From: Deltaproteobacteria bacterium
GTDB taxonomy: Bacteria; Desulfobacterota; Desulfobaccia; Desulfobaccales; 0-14-0-80-60-11
DNA length: 6,135 bases
Assembly: GCA_021817645.1 (NCBI GenBank)
Contig: JAKAGH010000197.1
Coordinates: 1-6,135, forward strand
Reading direction: 5' to 3'
Shown here in pieces: positions 4,906 to 6,135 of the stretch (positions within the stretch are counted from its first letter, which is position 1; each line of letters opens with the position of its first letter). Position numbers and translations under genes: made by a program. Below the pieces are notes generated by a model, which saw only the letters and a list, made by a program, of their open reading frames with translations, did not search any database and was not told the origin of the DNA.

Positions 4906-5946
4906 GTCAATAAAGCATTGGGGGTCAGGCGCCAGGAAATCCGGGCGTCCCTGGGCCTGGGAATAAGCATAGGCAATGGCCCGGCAACCCCGGCACTGGG
5001 CCCATCTCCGGCAAGCGCCGCAGCCTGCGCGATACCGGTTCCGGTCTCTGAGGGCTTCGAGCACCGGGGACGCGGCCCAGAGTTCCCGCAAGGAATCCCG
5101 GCGCACGTTGCCCAGGGGCAGGGGCAGCCGCCGGCAGGGAGTGACCGTGCCGTCAGGCAGCAGGGTGAGTCCGGAGACCCCGGCGGCGCAGCCGCCCAGG
5201 GCGATGGCGCCGGCATCTTCGACGGGCGAGGGAAAATCCATCTGGGAGGCCATGGGGTCCCCGGTGGCAATCTCCAACCCGGCAATTTCGAGCGCGGCAA
5301 TCTTGCCGTAAAGTTCCTTAACCTGGGGCGTGCTCAGCATCTGATCCAGCAGGGCCAGCCCCCGGCCGGAAGGCACCAGCCGGGAAAAGCCCAGGCGGGG
5401 AACCCCCAGGGAAGCCGCCAGGTCCGCCAGATCGAAAAAGTCCCCGGCATTCATCAGGGATAAGGTGGTGTTGAGGGAGACCTTGACCCCGGCGTCCAGC
5501 AGGTCCCGGACTCCGGCCACGGCCGCGGCAAAGCTGCCCGCCCCCCGGATACGGTCGTGGGTCCCCTCCAGGCCCTCCAGGGAAACCTGGACGCCGTGCA
5601 CCCCCAGGTCCGCCAGCTTCCCGGCAATTTCCCGATTAATCAAGGTGCCATTGGAGAGGATGTAGACCTCAAATCCCGTGTTGACCATCAATTCCAGAAT
5701 ACGAAAGAAATCTTCTCTTAAGAAAGGTTCGCCGCCGGTAACATTAAAACTGGGGAGAAATTGAATACCGTAAGTCTCTTGCCATTCCTGCACCATTTGC
5801 GCGGCGGTCTCTAGCGTCGCCGCAATTTCCAGGAAGGACATTTCATCTATTTTCTTATTATCCTGATAACAGTGTTTGCACCGCAAATTACACCTTTCGG
5901 TGAGGTGCCATTGAATCAGGAAATCGAAAGACTGGGCGACGGACAT
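4903..5946 (-). CDS. Radical SAM / SPASM domain protein
   Basis: 347 aa. The radical SAM cluster motif is CNLRCKHC (Cys19, Cys23, Cys26), followed by the SAM-binding GGEP (71-74), ILSNGTLI (96-103) and a VQVSLEG strand (119-125). The C-terminal SPASM domain for auxiliary 4Fe-4S clusters has seven cysteines in the usual order: Cys253, Cys271 (in DGTVTPC), Cys309, Cys312, Cys318, Cys321 and Cys344. Such enzymes modify ribosomal peptides (PqqE-like), sulfatases, or tetrapyrroles; the segment RLVPSGRG (189-196) also occurs in PqqE, NirJ and Ahb-type proteins. I cannot choose the substrate from sequence. No clear precursor peptide gene is adjacent, apart from a doubtful 38-codon ORF upstream. ATG 5946 is the only sensible start, since it leads straight into the first strand, but its Shine-Dalgarno is weak. 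It is followed after 12 nt by tpx. Confidence 0.9.
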   Translation of the reverse strand: MSVAQSFDFLIQWHLTERCNLRCKHCYQDNKKIDEMSFLEIAATLETAAQMVQEWQETYGIQFLPSFNVTGGEPFLREDFFRILELMVNTGFEVYILSNGTLINREIAGKLADLGVHGVQVSLEGLEGTHDRIRGAGSFAAAVAGVRDLLDAGVKVSLNTTLSLMNAGDFFDLADLAASLGVPRLGFSRLVPSGRGLALLDQMLSTPQVKELYGKIAALEIAGLEIATGDPMASQMDFPSPVEDAGAIALGGCAAGVSGLTLLPDGTVTPCRRLPLPLGNVRRDSLRELWAASPVLEALRDRNRYRAGCGACRRWAQCRGCRAIAYAYSQAQGRPDFLAPDPQCFID

Positions 5947-5988
5947 GAAGCTCTACCACTCTCGCACTGAAGCTGGATCACTAAATTA

Positions 5989-6105
5989 TCAGGAAAGCAG
6001 ATATGGCAAAAGGGTGTTTAGGTTCCGCATTTGCCATATCTGCCCGTCTTTAGTTGCTGAACCAGCAACTATTACTTCGATTTTCATTCCTTTCATTTGT
6101 GACAT
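5989..6105 (-). CDS. Doubtful 38-codon ORF upstream of the radical SAM gene
   Basis: Reads MSQMKGMKIEVIVAGSATKD then GQIWQMRNLNTLLPYLLS, ending at TGA TAA. An in-frame TAA lies just before, so the frame is complete. ATGs at 6105, 6096 and 6087 are possible; 6096 has AAGG about 10 nt upstream. Codon use is AT-richer than in the neighbours, and two perfect inverted repeats run through it. Its place directly before a radical SAM/SPASM gene makes a precursor peptide thinkable, but it lacks an obvious leader-core layout or a Cys/Ser/Thr-rich core. It is more likely a chance frame. Confidence 0.2.
   Translation of the reverse strand: MSQMKGMKIEVIVAGSATKDGQIWQMRNLNTLLPYLLS
5997..6043. repeat. Perfect 14-bp inverted repeat (stem-loop) upstream of the radical SAM gene
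   Basis: GCAGATATGGCAAA at 5997-6010 and its exact reverse complement at 6030-6043, with a 19-nt spacer. On the minus strand it is followed by TTTCCTG, a poor U-tract. It may be a terminator for an upstream gene, a regulator binding site about 50-100 nt before the radical SAM start, or the ends of a small palindromic element. Confidence 0.75.
6051..6071. repeat. Perfect 9-bp inverted repeat with 3-nt spacer
   Basis: TAGTTGCTG-AAC-CAGCAACTA. It lies 7 nt from the 14-bp inverted repeat and forms a compact hairpin in either strand. It could be an operator-like palindrome or one half of a two-hairpin structure. No gene is confidently placed between 5947 and 6135. Confidence 0.65.
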
Positions 6106-6135
6106 ACCTTACCAGGATTTTGCACCAACATCTTC

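Noticed and set aside
4423..5463. 346-codon plus-strand open frame opposite tpx and the radical SAM gene
   Set aside because: Antisense shadow of two well-supported genes; Gly/Gln/Pro/Arg-rich with no domain.
5985..6013. Promoter for the radical SAM gene (GATAAT at 5985-5990)
   Set aside because: The -10 is acceptable, but at 16-18 nt spacing the -35 is only CCTTTT-like, and TTGCCA is just 13 nt away. Not strong enough to list.

Overview
The window looks like part of a chromosome from an anaerobic, GC-rich bacterium. A sulfate-reducing or syntrophic Desulfobacterota (old Deltaproteobacteria) lineage is my best guess. The basis is a sulfide:quinone oxidoreductase paired with DUF1641, a radical SAM/SPASM protein, an atypical thiol peroxidase, and an apparent selenocysteine codon. 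This is inference from gene content; there is no rRNA or other phylogenetic marker here. All supported genes lie on the minus strand, so transcription runs from high to low coordinates. I see no tRNA, rRNA, CRISPR array or recognisable transposase.

The right part (6135 to 2415) is a close-packed cluster. It starts with a leader region (5947-6135) holding two perfect inverted repeats and a doubtful 38-codon ORF. Then come a radical SAM/SPASM protein (5946-4903), a Tpx-type thiol peroxidase (4890-4375), a sulfide:quinone oxidoreductase-like flavoprotein (SQR, 4282-3011) and a DUF1641 protein (3014-2415). Ribosome binding sites, a stop codon running into an SD, and a 4-nt ATGA overlap tie most of these together. 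The theme is sulfide and thiol redox chemistry at the membrane.

The main discovery candidate is inside the SQR gene. An in-frame TGA (3290-3292) falls where, from memory of the family, the second redox-active cysteine sits. The reading frame continues without a shift into a well-conserved SQR C-terminus, which ends with the ATGA coupling to DUF1641. Starting 25 nt after the UGA is the apical loop of a perfect 8-bp hairpin with loop GGUC, which fits the bacterial SECIS layout. The gene is therefore best read as one 423-residue selenoprotein, with Cys159 and Sec331 as the proposed redox pair, and not as two ORFs or a pseudogene.

The middle part (2414 to 1353) holds a G-rich intergenic stretch, a good sigma-70 type promoter, a secreted TPR protein (2169-1651) and a small putative lipoprotein (1598-1353).

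The left part (1352 to 1) is a separate two-gene operon with its own promoter (TTGCTT-N17-TATAAT). It encodes an exported protein of unknown function (1162-731) and an acetoacetate decarboxylase family protein (714 to beyond base 1). The latter keeps the Schiff-base lysine but has Gln in place of the neighbouring lysine.
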